Assembly (NCBI GenBank): GCA_934757945.1
Contig: CAKVLT010000008.1
Coordinates: 1 to 45,122, forward strand
DNA length: 45,122 nucleotides
Direction: 5' to 3'
Source of the DNA: an uncultured Bulleidia sp.
GTDB taxonomy: Bacteria; Bacillota_I; Bacilli_A; Erysipelotrichales; Erysipelotrichaceae
Translations under genes and position numbers: made by a program
Part shown: positions 12,658 to 21,750 of the stretch, piece after piece
How the letters are laid out: the number at the start of each line of letters is the position of its first letter
Numbering within the stretch: the stretch's first letter is position 1
The notes under the pieces: generated by a model
The model's input: the letters and a program-made list of their open reading frames with translations, nothing else
What the model was told of the DNA's origin: nothing
The model's database searches: none

Positions 12658-13629
12658 TTACAGTACCTCCCATGTAACATGTTTGCTTTCTAAAAATTTA
12701 AAGACACGTTCCTTATCATTTTCCTGAATATTCAGGATTAAAGATCCAAATACATTCTCTCTGAATTCTTCCAGTTTTGCCCAGCAGATGGAAAAATCAA
12801 TCCCCAGCTCTCTTGCCATTTCTGTAATGACAGGTTCATCACTGGAATCATCTGTAAAGAATAACTGCACATTCACACCTGTTTTCGGTAATGCCTGTCC
12901 TTCTTCACCAAGGAACTTTTTAACATCTTCACTCGGTTTGACAAACAGTTCTTCAGGTTTACCTTCTGCAAGTACAACACCATGCTTTAAGAAAGCAACT
13001 CTCTGGCAAATCTGCTTGACCACTTCCATCTGATGGGTAACTACCACAATGGTAATACCCAATTCTTCGTTAATCTGTTTCAGAAGTTCCAGAATACCAT
13101 GCGTAATTCTTGGATCCAATGCACTTGTAGCCTCATCACACAGCAAAATCTTAGGATCATTAACAAGAGCTCTTGCAATTGCCACTCTTTGTTTCTGACC
13201 ACCGGATAAATTAGATGGTCTCTCATGCATCTTGTCTTTCAATCCGACAAGTTCAATCAGATGTTCGATTTTCTGCTTATTTTCTGGTGTTTTCGGATTT
13301 TCACCCCAGAAACTTAAAGGTAACGCTACGTTATCATATACGTCTAATCTTGAAAGCAGATTAAAGTTCTGAAAGATCATGCCCATGTCCTTTCTTAACT
13401 GACGTAACTGCTGCTTATCTTTTACATTGACTGTTGTACCATCCACGGTAATTGTGCCGCTTTCATAGGTTTCCAGCCCGTTAATGCATCTCAGTAATGT
13501 GGATTTTCCTGCTCCACTCTGACCGATAATGCCATAGATTTCTTTTTCATGGATATGGAGATTGATATCTTTTAATACTTCAAGATCTCCAAAACTCTTT
13601 CTAACATTTACAAGATCAATCATATTCAC
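12658..13629 (-). CDS. metN: methionine ABC transporter ATP-binding protein
   Basis: ATPase of the methionine importer, 323 residues. Walker A GQSGAGKST (about 37-45), signature LSGGQKQRVAIARAL, Walker B ILLCDEATSALD and switch histidine in VVVTHQME are intact. The C-terminal NIL/ACT-like domain (about 250-323, from VQLFFTDDSSDEPVITEMAR) is the module by which intracellular methionine inhibits MetN transporters. It lies between metQ and metI. Confidence 0.95.
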   Translation of the reverse strand: MNMIDLVNVRKSFGDLEVLKDINLHIHEKEIYGIIGQSGAGKSTLLRCINGLETYESGTITVDGTTVNVKDKQQLRQLRKDMGMIFQNFNLLSRLDVYDNVALPLSFWGENPKTPENKQKIEHLIELVGLKDKMHERPSNLSGGQKQRVAIARALVNDPKILLCDEATSALDPRITHGILELLKQINEELGITIVVVTHQMEVVKQICQRVAFLKHGVVLAEGKPEELFVKPSEDVKKFLGEEGQALPKTGVNVQLFFTDDSSDEPVITEMARELGIDFSICWAKLEEFRENVFGSLILNIQENDKERVFKFLESKHVTWEVL

Positions 13630-13644
13630 TCCTGTTTAACATAC

Positions 13645-13677
13645 AAATATTCAGAGGGGCATTCCCTCTGAATATTT
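13645..13677. promoter_or_regulatory. metQ-metN intercistronic hairpin
   Basis: Perfect 14-bp arms (AAATATTCAGAGGG and its complement) with a 5-base loop occupy the gap between metQ and metN. The following T content is weak, so it is likelier a partial terminator or a 3' stabiliser, which would raise metQ mRNA relative to metNI. Binding proteins are normally needed in excess over the membrane complex. Confidence 0.65.
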
Positions 13678-13704
13678 CACTTACATACTACCAACTATTT
13701 TCAA

Positions 13705-14568
13705 TTAGTCTACTGGATTTCCGGATTCATCAATGAAGGAAGCAATAACAGATCCCTTATATGTATCTTCGATGTACTGCTTGACTTCATCGGATGTAAT
13801 AGCCTTTACCAGAGCTTTTGTCTTTTCAGAATCCAGGTTATCCTTTTCAACAACTACATAGTTTGTTCTCTTAACACTTGTTTCTTTATCAAACTGTTCT
13901 ACATAGATAGAAGGATGTTTTTCAGGAAGACCTGCTTCAAGAGCATAGTTACCATTAGCTACTACTGCAGAAACTGTCTTGTCATCAATCTGTAATGGGA
14001 CCTGAGCAGCTTCAACTGCCTTGATAACATAGTTATGAGGGTTCAGTTCTGCATTACCATTGAATGTTTCTTCAGAAATGTAACCATCTGTTGTTGGCTC
14101 ATTTAACAGACCTGCCTGTACAAGAACTCTCAAGCCTCTGTCACAGTTGTCCGCATCGTTTGGAACAACAATTGTGTCACCATCCTTGAGGTCTTTAATA
14201 TCTGTTAATGTAGCAGAATAAATACCCATTGGTTCAATATGTACACCAACTGCAGCAGCCAGATGTAAGCCATTGGATTCATTCTGATCGTTCATGTAGC
14301 CAAGAGTCTGGAAGTAGTTAGCATCCAAAGAGCCATCTTCCAGTGCGGTATTTGGTGTCACATAGTCTGTAAACTCTGTCACTTCCAATGTCCAGCCGTC
14401 TTTAGCTAAAACACCTTTTACAACATCATTTAAAATTTCAGCATGTGGAACTGATGTAGCTCCTACTTTGATTGTTTTGTCTTCTGTGCTTTTGGAAGCA
14501 GAAGAACCACATCCTGCTAAAGAGAATGCCAGTGTTGCTGTTGCGATTGTTTTGATTGCGTTTTTCAT
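13705..14568 (-). CDS. metQ: methionine-binding lipoprotein
   Basis: Substrate-binding lipoprotein (NLPA family) of the MetNIQ system. The start at 14568 follows GGAGG with suitable spacing; the ORF could extend 21 bases further without a ribosome site. The signal peptide ends in LAGC with Cys20 as lipidation site. The mature part carries the family patterns IKVGATSVPHAEIL, LDANYFQTLGYM and AVVANGNYALEAG. First gene of the operon, under the T-box. Confidence 0.95.
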   Translation of the reverse strand: MKNAIKTIATATLAFSLAGCGSSASKSTEDKTIKVGATSVPHAEILNDVVKGVLAKDGWTLEVTEFTDYVTPNTALEDGSLDANYFQTLGYMNDQNESNGLHLAAAVGVHIEPMGIYSATLTDIKDLKDGDTIVVPNDADNCDRGLRVLVQAGLLNEPTTDGYISEETFNGNAELNPHNYVIKAVEAAQVPLQIDDKTVSAVVANGNYALEAGLPEKHPSIYVEQFDKETSVKRTNYVVVEKDNLDSEKTKALVKAITSDEVKQYIEDTYKGSVIASFIDESGNPVD

Positions 14569-14637
14569 TTTTCTTTCCTCCGTTTTCATGAAATTGCTTG
14601 AAGTAGGAGAGGTGATTTGTTTATCTGCTCTAGAAAC

Positions 14638-14905
14638 AAAAAACTACGCCCCTCTTTGATAAGGGCGTAGTATATAACGCTGTACCACCTTACTTTAAAA
14701 TGACCTCACGATCATTTCCTCTTCAAGTACGCCGAGTCACCTCAGATATACTTTATGCCTGTAACGGGACAACCCGTCATAGCCTACGTTATCGACTATG
14801 CAGCTCCAAGATCATGTTCAACCGGATAAGTCTTACTCTTTTTCAGCATACAAGAGCTCTCTACAAAGCTTTTTTCTGGTTTACTCTTCTCTTCATCGCC
14901 TGTAT
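14638..14905 (-). promoter_or_regulatory. T-box riboswitch, probable tRNA-Met specifier
   Basis: The leader of metQNI carries the conserved T-box AAGGTGGTACAGCG (14692-14679), which pairs with the tRNA acceptor end. It is followed by a terminator with arms CTACGCCC/GGGCGTAG (14670-14644) and a T-run. Upstream stem I features (GATGAAGAGAAGAGTA and AGAGAG) are visible, and the specifier region reads GAAC-ATG-A, an AUG (Met) codon. Uncharged tRNA-Met would stabilise the antiterminator and switch on transport. A promoter (TTGCAT at 14939-14934, TAAGAT at 14917-14912, 16 apart) precedes it. Confidence 0.88.
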
Positions 14906-15009
14906 GCCTATATCTTAGTCAAATATTTTCTGAATGCAATAACATAATTTCTATTTTTGAATTTTTTTGTAAAAAAAATGAAAAACTGTGAAAATTATTT
15001 CAAAAAGTA

Positions 15010-15033
15010 AAATAAAGAGCTCTTTAAAAGAGC
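15010..15033 (-). terminator. terminator downstream of purC
   Basis: On the minus strand GGCTCTTTTAAAGAGCTC forms a short stem followed by TTTATTTTA. The stretch 14912-15009 to its left holds only the T-box promoter and AT-rich DNA. Confidence 0.6.
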
Positions 15034-15041
15034 CCCTGTAA

Positions 15042-15914
15042 TTAATCTAATGTTTTACCTGTTAATAAGTGATACGCTTCTTCGTATTTGGCAATAGTCT
15101 TATCAATAACGTCCTGAGGTAATGTATAGCCCTTATCAGGATTAGCTGTTAACCAGTCACGTACAAACTGCTTATCAAAAGATGGCTGCCCATGTCCTGG
15201 TTCATAGCCTTCTAATGGCCAGAAACGTGAAGAATCCGGTGTTAACATTTCATCTGCAATTAAAATGTCACCATTTTCATCCAGACCAAATTCAAATTTT
15301 GTATCTGCGATAATAATGCCTCTTGTCAAAGCATATTCCGCACACATTTCATATAGCTTTAAAGTGTAATCTTTAATCTTAGTCGCGTATTCTTCACCAT
15401 GCCCAGGGAATACTTTTTCAAGAACGTCAATAGACTTTTCAAAGCTGATATTTTCATCATGATCACCAATCTCTGCCTTTGTACTAGGTGTATAGATTGG
15501 CTGAGGTAATTTACTGCATTCTTCCAAACCTTCCGGTAATGCAATACCACATACAGTTCCATTTTCCTTATAGGATTTCCATCCGGAACCTGTGATATAG
15601 CCACGTACGATACATTCTACAGGAATCATACGCAGTTTCTTGCATAACATGGACTTACCTTCAAACTCAGGTGTCTGGAAATATTCCGGCATGTCTTTTA
15701 CATCTGTTGAGATCATGTGATTTTTCACACAGTCCTTTGTGTAATCAAACCAGAATTTAGACATCTGTGTTAAAACTGTACCTTTCTTTGTAATCTTGTT
15801 GTTAAGGATTACATCGAAAGCTGAGATACGATCTGTTGCGACCATGATGAGACTATCGCCTGCATCATAAATTTCACGGACCTTACCTTCTTTGATTGGT
15901 GCATACTCTTTCAT
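15042..15914 (-). CDS. purC: SAICAR synthetase
   Basis: Phosphoribosylaminoimidazole-succinocarboxamide synthase: condenses CAIR with aspartate using ATP in purine biosynthesis. The 290 residues show KEGKVREIYD at the start, ATDRISAFDVILNNKI, the motif VECIVRGYITGSGW, and IADTKFEFG with DEMLTPDSSRFWP near the ADP/Mg site. It is not clustered with other pur genes in this window. The ribosome site GGAGGAAAG precedes the ATG at 15914. Confidence 0.95.
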   Translation of the reverse strand: MKEYAPIKEGKVREIYDAGDSLIMVATDRISAFDVILNNKITKKGTVLTQMSKFWFDYTKDCVKNHMISTDVKDMPEYFQTPEFEGKSMLCKKLRMIPVECIVRGYITGSGWKSYKENGTVCGIALPEGLEECSKLPQPIYTPSTKAEIGDHDENISFEKSIDVLEKVFPGHGEEYATKIKDYTLKLYEMCAEYALTRGIIIADTKFEFGLDENGDILIADEMLTPDSSRFWPLEGYEPGHGQPSFDKQFVRDWLTANPDKGYTLPQDVIDKTIAKYEEAYHLLTGKTLD

Positions 15915-15968
15915 GACTTTCCTCCATTTTTAACATGAATATCGTATCACGTTCTTCTGTAAAAGAAA

Positions 15969-16493
15969 CTAGGAAATCTTCTTTTCTCCTGCAAGTCTTG
16001 AGATAAATTCTATTTTATCCGCATGATTCATGGTTGTAGACTCCATAAATGCAAAGAAACTGCCATATACTTTATAATCAATCACCATTCTCAGACGTTC
16101 TTCATTGACAGTAGTAGGCATCTCCTCCAGTATTTCCAACAGTTTTTCTTTCACAAGCGCAGGAAGCTGATATACCTGAGAACCGGAGAACAGTGTGGAA
16201 ATCTGTACTTTATTGGCTTCATAGGCTAACAGAACATCTTTTGTAAACTGATACTGATCCTCCACTACCGCAGATAAAGAAGGAAGTGTTTCAGCAATTC
16301 TGTCTATCACCTCTTTCTGCAGACTCAAAGAAAGATCATAAATATCTCTGTAATACACATAAAAAGTAGACTTATTGACATCTGCAATTTCACATACTTC
16401 TTTCACGCTGATTCTTTCCAGTGATTTTCTGGCTCTCAGCAAAAAGAATGCATTAATAATGTTTCTCTGGCTTTTATTCTGTTTCTGAGTCAT
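15969..16493 (-). CDS. TetR-family regulator
   Basis: I chose the start at 16493 (MTQKQNKSQRNIINAFFLL) because AAAGGA precedes it; a 25-codon upstream extension has no such site. The N-terminal HTH is clear (ISVKEVCEIADVNKSTFYVYYRD, about 30-52). The C-terminal ligand domain is unassigned. It is divergent from the branching-enzyme gene and has a palindrome in its own leader, so autoregulation is plausible. The effector is unknown. Confidence 0.8.
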   Translation of the reverse strand: MTQKQNKSQRNIINAFFLLRARKSLERISVKEVCEIADVNKSTFYVYYRDIYDLSLSLQKEVIDRIAETLPSLSAVVEDQYQFTKDVLLAYEANKVQISTLFSGSQVYQLPALVKEKLLEILEEMPTTVNEERLRMVIDYKVYGSFFAFMESTTMNHADKIEFISRLAGEKKIS

Positions 16494-16512
16494 ACCAACT
16501 TTTCCTTTCAAA

Positions 16513-16528
16513 TGTCTTTTTTTAGACA
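16513..16528. promoter_or_regulatory. candidate TetR operator
   Basis: TGTCT-N6-AGACA, a perfect 5-bp palindrome with an all-T spacer, lies 20 bases upstream of the TetR-type gene start. The position fits an autoregulatory operator. Confidence 0.35.
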
Positions 16529-16618
16529 ACAGGTGGAAAATGATGCCTGTTCTTTTATCCACATTCACATTATAGTATTTTTAGAATATTTCGTCTTTAT
16601 AAAATTTGGAGGATGATC

Positions 16619-18409
16619 ATGGATTTCTATTACTTTTATTCCGGAAAGGAATTCGAGGCCTACAATTATCTGGGTTCTCATGTTCAGCCAGGTGGTGGTG
16701 TCACTTTCCGTACCTATGCGCCTAATGCAGAAAAGGTCTATCTGACAGGTGAGTGCAATCAATGGGGCCAGACAGAAATGACACCGGTATATGACGGCAA
16801 ATTCTGGGAAGTGTACCTCCCTAAAGCCAAAGCAAAACAGATGTACAAATACCAGATTCTGACTCAGGATAAAAAGCTGGTAGATCATTGTGATCCTTAT
16901 GCCTTCTTTAATGAAAAAAGACCTGGGTTTGCAAGCATTGTCTACGATATGCATTCCTATACCTTCCACGATGATAAATGGATGAGAAACGCTGATGCAC
17001 GCAAAGATAAACCAATGAACATCTATGAAATGCATATGGGGTCCTGGAAAAAGAAAGTGGACAGTAAGGAAGATGGCTGGTATTCCTATGTAGAAACCGC
17101 CAACTTGCTGATTCCCTACCTAAAGGAAAACGGCTATAACTATGTGGAACTGATGCCGATTAACGAATACCCTCATGATGCTTCATGGGGATACCAGGCA
17201 ACAGGCTTCTTTGCATGTACCTCAAGATACGGAGAACCAAATGATTTAAAGAAATTCATTGACCTGTGTCATCAGAACGATATCGGTGTATTCCTGGATA
17301 TTGTCACAGTACACTTTGCTCTGAATGACTATGCATTAAAAGATTATGACGGTACTCCAATCTATGAATATCCTCATTCCGATATGACTTACAGCCAATG
17401 GGGATCCAACAACTTCATGCATGCACGTCCTGAAGTCCGTTCCTTCCTGCAGTCCGCTTCTGATTTCTGGATTTCCCAGTATCACTTTGACGGATTGAGA
17501 ATGGATGCCGTAGGCAACCTTCTGTACTGGCAGGGAGATGCCTCCAGAGGCGAAAACAAAGGTGCCATAGAATTCTTAAAACAGATGAACAAACAATTAA
17601 AGATTCGTCATCCAGGCACTGTATTAATGGCGGAAGATTCCACCACATACCCTAAAGATACCGACCCTGTAGATCAGGGAGGCCTTGGATTTGATTACAA
17701 ATGGGATATGGGCTGGATGAACGATACCTTAAAATTCTTCTCCACCGATCCTAAATACAGATCTGAAATGTACCACAAGATTACTTTCAGACAAAGTTAT
17801 GCAGGTGCCGATCACTTCATCCTTCCTTTATCACATGATGAAGTCGTTCATGGCAAAGCTACCATCGTCAATAAGATGTGTGACCTGTATGAAGGTAAGT
17901 TTAATCAGGCAAGAATGCTGTACATGTACATGTATACTTTGCCTGGCAAGAAATTAAACTTCATGGGAAACGAAATTGGTCAGTTAAGAGAATGGGATGA
18001 GAAAAGACAGCAGGACTGGGATATGCTGAAATACCCTATCCACGATGCTTTCCACCAGTTCATGAAAACACTCAATCACCTCTATCTTGAGCATTCTGCT
18101 TTATGGCAATGGGATTATGACCAAAGAGGGTTCCAATGGATTGATGCGGATAAAGTGCAGGAATGTGTCTATGCCTACAGGCGTATGTCTTCCAATGAAA
18201 CGCTTGTCTTCATCATGAATACCGGAAATCTTGCCAACAGATATACATGGAATACAACTGCAAAAATCAAATTATTACTGGCAAGTGATGACCAGAAATG
18301 GTCAGGAAAAACAGACTTCACAAAAGATGGAACAGAAGTTACCAAAGATGCATACACAGCAACGGTTACCGTTCCTGGTAAGAGTGCAAGAATTTATCTT
18401 GAATACTGA
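16619..18409 (+). CDS. glgB: 1,4-alpha-glucan branching enzyme (GH13)
   Basis: Introduces alpha-1,6 branches into glycogen-type glucans. GGAGG sits too close to the ATG at 16613, so the second ATG (16619) is the better start, giving 596 residues. An N-terminal CBM48 domain (about 20-105, FRTYAPNAEKVYLTGECNQW) precedes the GH13 barrel with nucleophile D296 (GLRMDAV), acid/base E339 (LMAEDST) and D407 (LSHDEV). The usual GHFP loop is replaced by IVTVHFALND. It stands alone, without glgCAP genes. Confidence 0.88.
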   Translation: MDFYYFYSGKEFEAYNYLGSHVQPGGGVTFRTYAPNAEKVYLTGECNQWGQTEMTPVYDGKFWEVYLPKAKAKQMYKYQILTQDKKLVDHCDPYAFFNEKRPGFASIVYDMHSYTFHDDKWMRNADARKDKPMNIYEMHMGSWKKKVDSKEDGWYSYVETANLLIPYLKENGYNYVELMPINEYPHDASWGYQATGFFACTSRYGEPNDLKKFIDLCHQNDIGVFLDIVTVHFALNDYALKDYDGTPIYEYPHSDMTYSQWGSNNFMHARPEVRSFLQSASDFWISQYHFDGLRMDAVGNLLYWQGDASRGENKGAIEFLKQMNKQLKIRHPGTVLMAEDSTTYPKDTDPVDQGGLGFDYKWDMGWMNDTLKFFSTDPKYRSEMYHKITFRQSYAGADHFILPLSHDEVVHGKATIVNKMCDLYEGKFNQARMLYMYMYTLPGKKLNFMGNEIGQLREWDEKRQQDWDMLKYPIHDAFHQFMKTLNHLYLEHSALWQWDYDQRGFQWIDADKVQECVYAYRRMSSNETLVFIMNTGNLANRYTWNTTAKIKLLLASDDQKWSGKTDFTKDGTEVTKDAYTATVTVPGKSARIYLEY

Positions 18410-18437
18410 AAAAGTCGGCAATGCCGGCTTTTCTTTT
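18409..18437 (+). terminator. intrinsic terminator after glgB
   Basis: AGTCGGC/GCCGGCT stem with a 3-base loop (AAT), followed by TTTTCTTTT; an A-run on the other side could help stop the opposing transcript. Confidence 0.8.
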
Positions 18438-18439
18438 AC

Positions 18440-18787
18440 TTATTTCAAATATTTTTTAAATGCTGTATATGCATCCAGATGTACTTCCTTAAAAAACAGA
18501 CAGAGCCACACCGCCATCGCAACTACAGACATAAACGATGATACATAATACGTAAGAAATGCTCCGCAAGTTAATACCGCAGTCCATGTCCAGCATTGAT
18601 TTCTCATATCTCTGGATATATATGCTGTATCATACCTGTCTCGCTCTTCTTTGCTCAGGCTGTTAAATCCTGCTACAAGTATCGCCGCCTTTTCTTTTCC
18701 TATTGCAAATACAAGTCCCATCAATGCAAATATCACACCCAGAACCAAGCACATAGTTGTACCTGCAATCGCTCCATTTACTAACAT
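18440..18787 (-). CDS. DUF3784 membrane protein
   Basis: Small protein of 115 residues with three hydrophobic segments and the DUF3784 hallmark loop after the first of them (VAGFNSLSKEERDRYDTAYISRDMRN). The family is common and uncharacterised in Firmicutes. It starts seven bases after the stop of the HAD phosphatase gene, so the two are probably co-transcribed. Confidence 0.7.
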   Translation of the reverse strand: MLVNGAIAGTTMCLVLGVIFALMGLVFAIGKEKAAILVAGFNSLSKEERDRYDTAYISRDMRNQCWTWTAVLTCGAFLTYYVSSFMSVVAMAVWLCLFFKEVHLDAYTAFKKYLK

Positions 18788-18793
18788 CTATAC

Positions 18794-19636
18794 TTATTCT
18801 TTATCTATAATTCCGGCATATACAAAGGCATTGTATAATCCGTTATCCAGGATATCTGTTGTGATATAGTCTGCTTTGGCTTTGATGCCACTGGTACCGT
18901 TTCCCATAGCAATACCAAGACCACAGGCCTCAAACATAGGAATGTCATTCTCACTGTCTCCTATACCCACAGCTTCTTCTTTGGACGCATGATAATATTC
19001 CAGAATTTTCTCTATTCCTGTCTTTTTAGTGATGGTTCCATCACTGACTTCACCAATACAGAAATTTTCATGAGGAATTTCCATGGATTTTGTAAGCACA
19101 TATGGGGCAGGTAACTGCGTTCTTAATGCAGGATAGTCCTCTTCCCATCTTTTGCCAAATGCACAGATTTTATAGATGGCATCATTGCTTTCATCACCAT
19201 ATTCTTCTTCATACATACAGTTTGCCTGTGCTTTCTGAATACGAATCTTTCTGTCTGTAACACCTCCTGAATAATACCAGAGTACCGCTTCATACCCTTC
19301 CTTACTGCAATAGGCACCGGCACTTCCCTCAAGAGAAAACCCCATTCCTAAAGAACGTATCATTTCCTTGACCATAGTGACATCTTCTTTTTTGATAGGA
19401 TGATCATAGATTCTCTTGCGTTCGACATAAATCATTCCACCTGCACCGAAGATAAATCCATCCACATCATAATGCAGATAGGATTTTGCCTCTGCAAGTG
19501 ATCTTCCGGTACACAGGAAAATCTTGTATCCATTCTCTCTTGCCTTTTTTAAGGCTTCTATTGCACTTTGAGGTGTTTCTCCTGCAAGAGGACTGTACAA
19601 AGTCCCATCCACGTCCAAAAAAATATATTTATACAT
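18794..19636 (-). CDS. HAD-superfamily hydrolase, Cof-like
   Basis: Predicted sugar-phosphate or nucleotide phosphatase of the Cof subfamily (HAD IIB cap). The start at 19636 gives MYKYIFLDVDGTLYSP with the nucleophile in DVDGT (motif I). CTGRSLAEAKS is motif II, and KKTGIEKILEYY leads to GIGDSENDIPMFEACGLGIAMGN (motifs III and IV). A longer reading to 19675 lacks a ribosome site. The substrate cannot be assigned. Confidence 0.88.
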   Translation of the reverse strand: MYKYIFLDVDGTLYSPLAGETPQSAIEALKKARENGYKIFLCTGRSLAEAKSYLHYDVDGFIFGAGGMIYVERKRIYDHPIKKEDVTMVKEMIRSLGMGFSLEGSAGAYCSKEGYEAVLWYYSGGVTDRKIRIQKAQANCMYEEEYGDESNDAIYKICAFGKRWEEDYPALRTQLPAPYVLTKSMEIPHENFCIGEVSDGTITKKTGIEKILEYYHASKEEAVGIGDSENDIPMFEACGLGIAMGNGTSGIKAKADYITTDILDNGLYNAFVYAGIIDKE

Positions 19637-19734
19637 AGTTATCTCTCTTTCCTTTTCCATTGTACATAACCACAAAGTATTTGCTCAACATTTTAAATAT
19701 GAATTATAATAAACACAAAATAAGGGGAATGGTG

Positions 19735-21696
19735 ATGAATACTTTGGAATATACAGATGTGCAGCAGGCACTCGAGCAAAATACCATGGGTGTATGGAAG
19801 CTGACTATTCACAATGAAGATACAGGAGAATTATATTGTGATACCACCATGAAAAAACTGATTGGTGCAAAAGAAAACGCCACTCCGGAAGAATGCTTTC
19901 GCCTTCACAGAAATAATGTATACCCAGAAGACACAGACATCTTTCTGAAATATTCAAATAAACTGAATGAAGAACGTTCCGAGCTTGTTTACAGATATGT
20001 TCACCCGGTAAAAGGCATCATGGTAGTACGTTGCAGCGGCAAAAAGACAAGTCCCGATACCTTCATGGGAACTCATCAGGACATCAGTGATATTTTACGT
20101 CTGGAAAAAGAAAAAGCCCTGGAATCTCATTTAGCTCAGGTAAATGAAAAATTAAGAAACCAGAGAAATGCAGAAATCAATTACTATAAAGAATTACTGG
20201 ATGAACAGGCATGTGGTGTCTTAGCCTATACCGTATCTGAACATCAAATTGTACATATGAACAATGAGGCCATGCGTATGTTCTGTGTCCATTCCACAGA
20301 ACATATGCAGCAGGATATGGCAAAAATTTTCAAAACTTTCTATTATCCTGATGCCACTACAAACCATAAACTCCTCTCTTTAAGAAATGTCAATGATACA
20401 GTAGATTTCGAAGTTATTATCCATAAAGACACTCCTGATGAAGTCCATGCCCTTGCCAAAACTAAAGTATTTTTGAATCCGGACAATGAAAGAATTATTG
20501 TGACAACTTTTCTGGATATCTCCAGTACTGTCATGTTACAGAAGGCTCTTGAAAAAGCGGAAGCAGGCAGTAATGCCAAAAGCACTTTCCTGTTCAATAT
20601 GTCCCACGATATCCGCACCCCTATGAATGCCATCATAGGCTTTGCAGACTTAATGAAGACACACTGGGATGACAGAGATCTGACAAGAGAATATCTTCAA
20701 AAACTGGATGATTCCAGTCAGTATCTGTTATCTTTGATTAACAATGTCCTGGAAATGGCAAGAATAGAAAGCGGAAAAGAAGAACTCCACGAAAAGCCAT
20801 GGGATATTCATGAATCCTGCAATTCCCTTCTTGTCTACTTTGAACCTGAGATACAGAAGAAACATCTGCAGCTGAACTACAACGTAGACATCAGGCACTC
20901 TCATGTATTATGCGATTCCATAAAAATCAGAGAAATCTATGCCAACCTGATCAGTAATGCCATCAAATATACACCAGATGGCGGAACCATTACATTCCAC
21001 TTTAAAGAACTCCCTTCTGACGAACAGGGTATAGCCCATTATCAGGCCATCATCAAAGATACAGGCAGAGGCATTCCCAAAGAGTATCTGCCACATATCT
21101 TTGAAGCCTTCTCAAGAGAAAAGAGTTCCAGTGAATCAGGTATCCTGGGCACAGGGCTTGGCTTACCTATTGTAAAATCCCTGGTGGATTTAATGCAGGG
21201 AACTATTTCCATCGAAAGCGAAGAAGGCAAAGGTACTACGATTATACTGAATATTCCTCATATCTATCTAGATCATATTCACTCATCTGATGCCTCACAG
21301 CCAGATGTGCAGGCATTGAAAGGAAAGCACATCCTGTTAGCAGAAGATAATCCATTGAATGCCGAGATAGCTGAAACCATGTTAAAAGATGCAGGATTTA
21401 AAGTCACGGTTGTCAAAAATGGGTTGCAGGCATTAGAAGCTGTAAAGCAAAATACAGATAAACGGTTTGACTGTATCCTCATGGATATACAGATGCCTGT
21501 CATGAATGGTTTTGAGGCTACAAAAGCTATTCGAGCCTTACCTTCTGTCAAAGCCAGTATTCCCATCATTGCCTTAACTGCCAATGCATTTGAAGAAGAT
21601 AAAAAAGCAGCCCTTGAAGCTGGTATGAACGGTCACATTTCCAAACCTGTTCAAATGCAGGTATTGCTCAAAAAATTAGCAAATATATTACTATAG
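19735..21696 (+). CDS. soluble hybrid sensor histidine kinase with receiver
   Basis: The start at 19735 has GGGG eight bases upstream, giving 653 residues with no transmembrane segment. Order: two PAS-like domains (about 10-120 and 150-265), HisKA with H291 in FNMSHDIRTPMN, HATPase (NLISNAIKY, DTGRGIPKEYL, GTGLGLPIV) and a C-terminal receiver with D584 in LMDIQMPVMNG. No DNA-binding or other output domain and no response regulator lie nearby, so the phosphate presumably passes to a partner elsewhere. An intracellular signal is likely. Confidence 0.9.
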   Translation: MNTLEYTDVQQALEQNTMGVWKLTIHNEDTGELYCDTTMKKLIGAKENATPEECFRLHRNNVYPEDTDIFLKYSNKLNEERSELVYRYVHPVKGIMVVRCSGKKTSPDTFMGTHQDISDILRLEKEKALESHLAQVNEKLRNQRNAEINYYKELLDEQACGVLAYTVSEHQIVHMNNEAMRMFCVHSTEHMQQDMAKIFKTFYYPDATTNHKLLSLRNVNDTVDFEVIIHKDTPDEVHALAKTKVFLNPDNERIIVTTFLDISSTVMLQKALEKAEAGSNAKSTFLFNMSHDIRTPMNAIIGFADLMKTHWDDRDLTREYLQKLDDSSQYLLSLINNVLEMARIESGKEELHEKPWDIHESCNSLLVYFEPEIQKKHLQLNYNVDIRHSHVLCDSIKIREIYANLISNAIKYTPDGGTITFHFKELPSDEQGIAHYQAIIKDTGRGIPKEYLPHIFEAFSREKSSSESGILGTGLGLPIVKSLVDLMQGTISIESEEGKGTTIILNIPHIYLDHIHSSDASQPDVQALKGKHILLAEDNPLNAEIAETMLKDAGFKVTVVKNGLQALEAVKQNTDKRFDCILMDIQMPVMNGFEATKAIRALPSVKASIPIIALTANAFEEDKKAALEAGMNGHISKPVQMQVLLKKLANILL

Positions 21697-21704
21697 AAGA
21701 AAAG

Positions 21705-21750
21705 AAATGGTAAAGAATGAACGGAAGTATCCGTGTCTTCTTTACCATTT
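21705..21750. terminator. bidirectional terminator between converging genes
   Basis: Perfect 13-bp arms AAATGGTAAAGAA (21705-21717) and TTCTTTACCATTT (21738-21750) with an inner ACGGA/TCCGT stem. The right arm contains the stop codon of the GH3 gene, so it serves both the kinase and the GH3 transcript. Confidence 0.8.
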
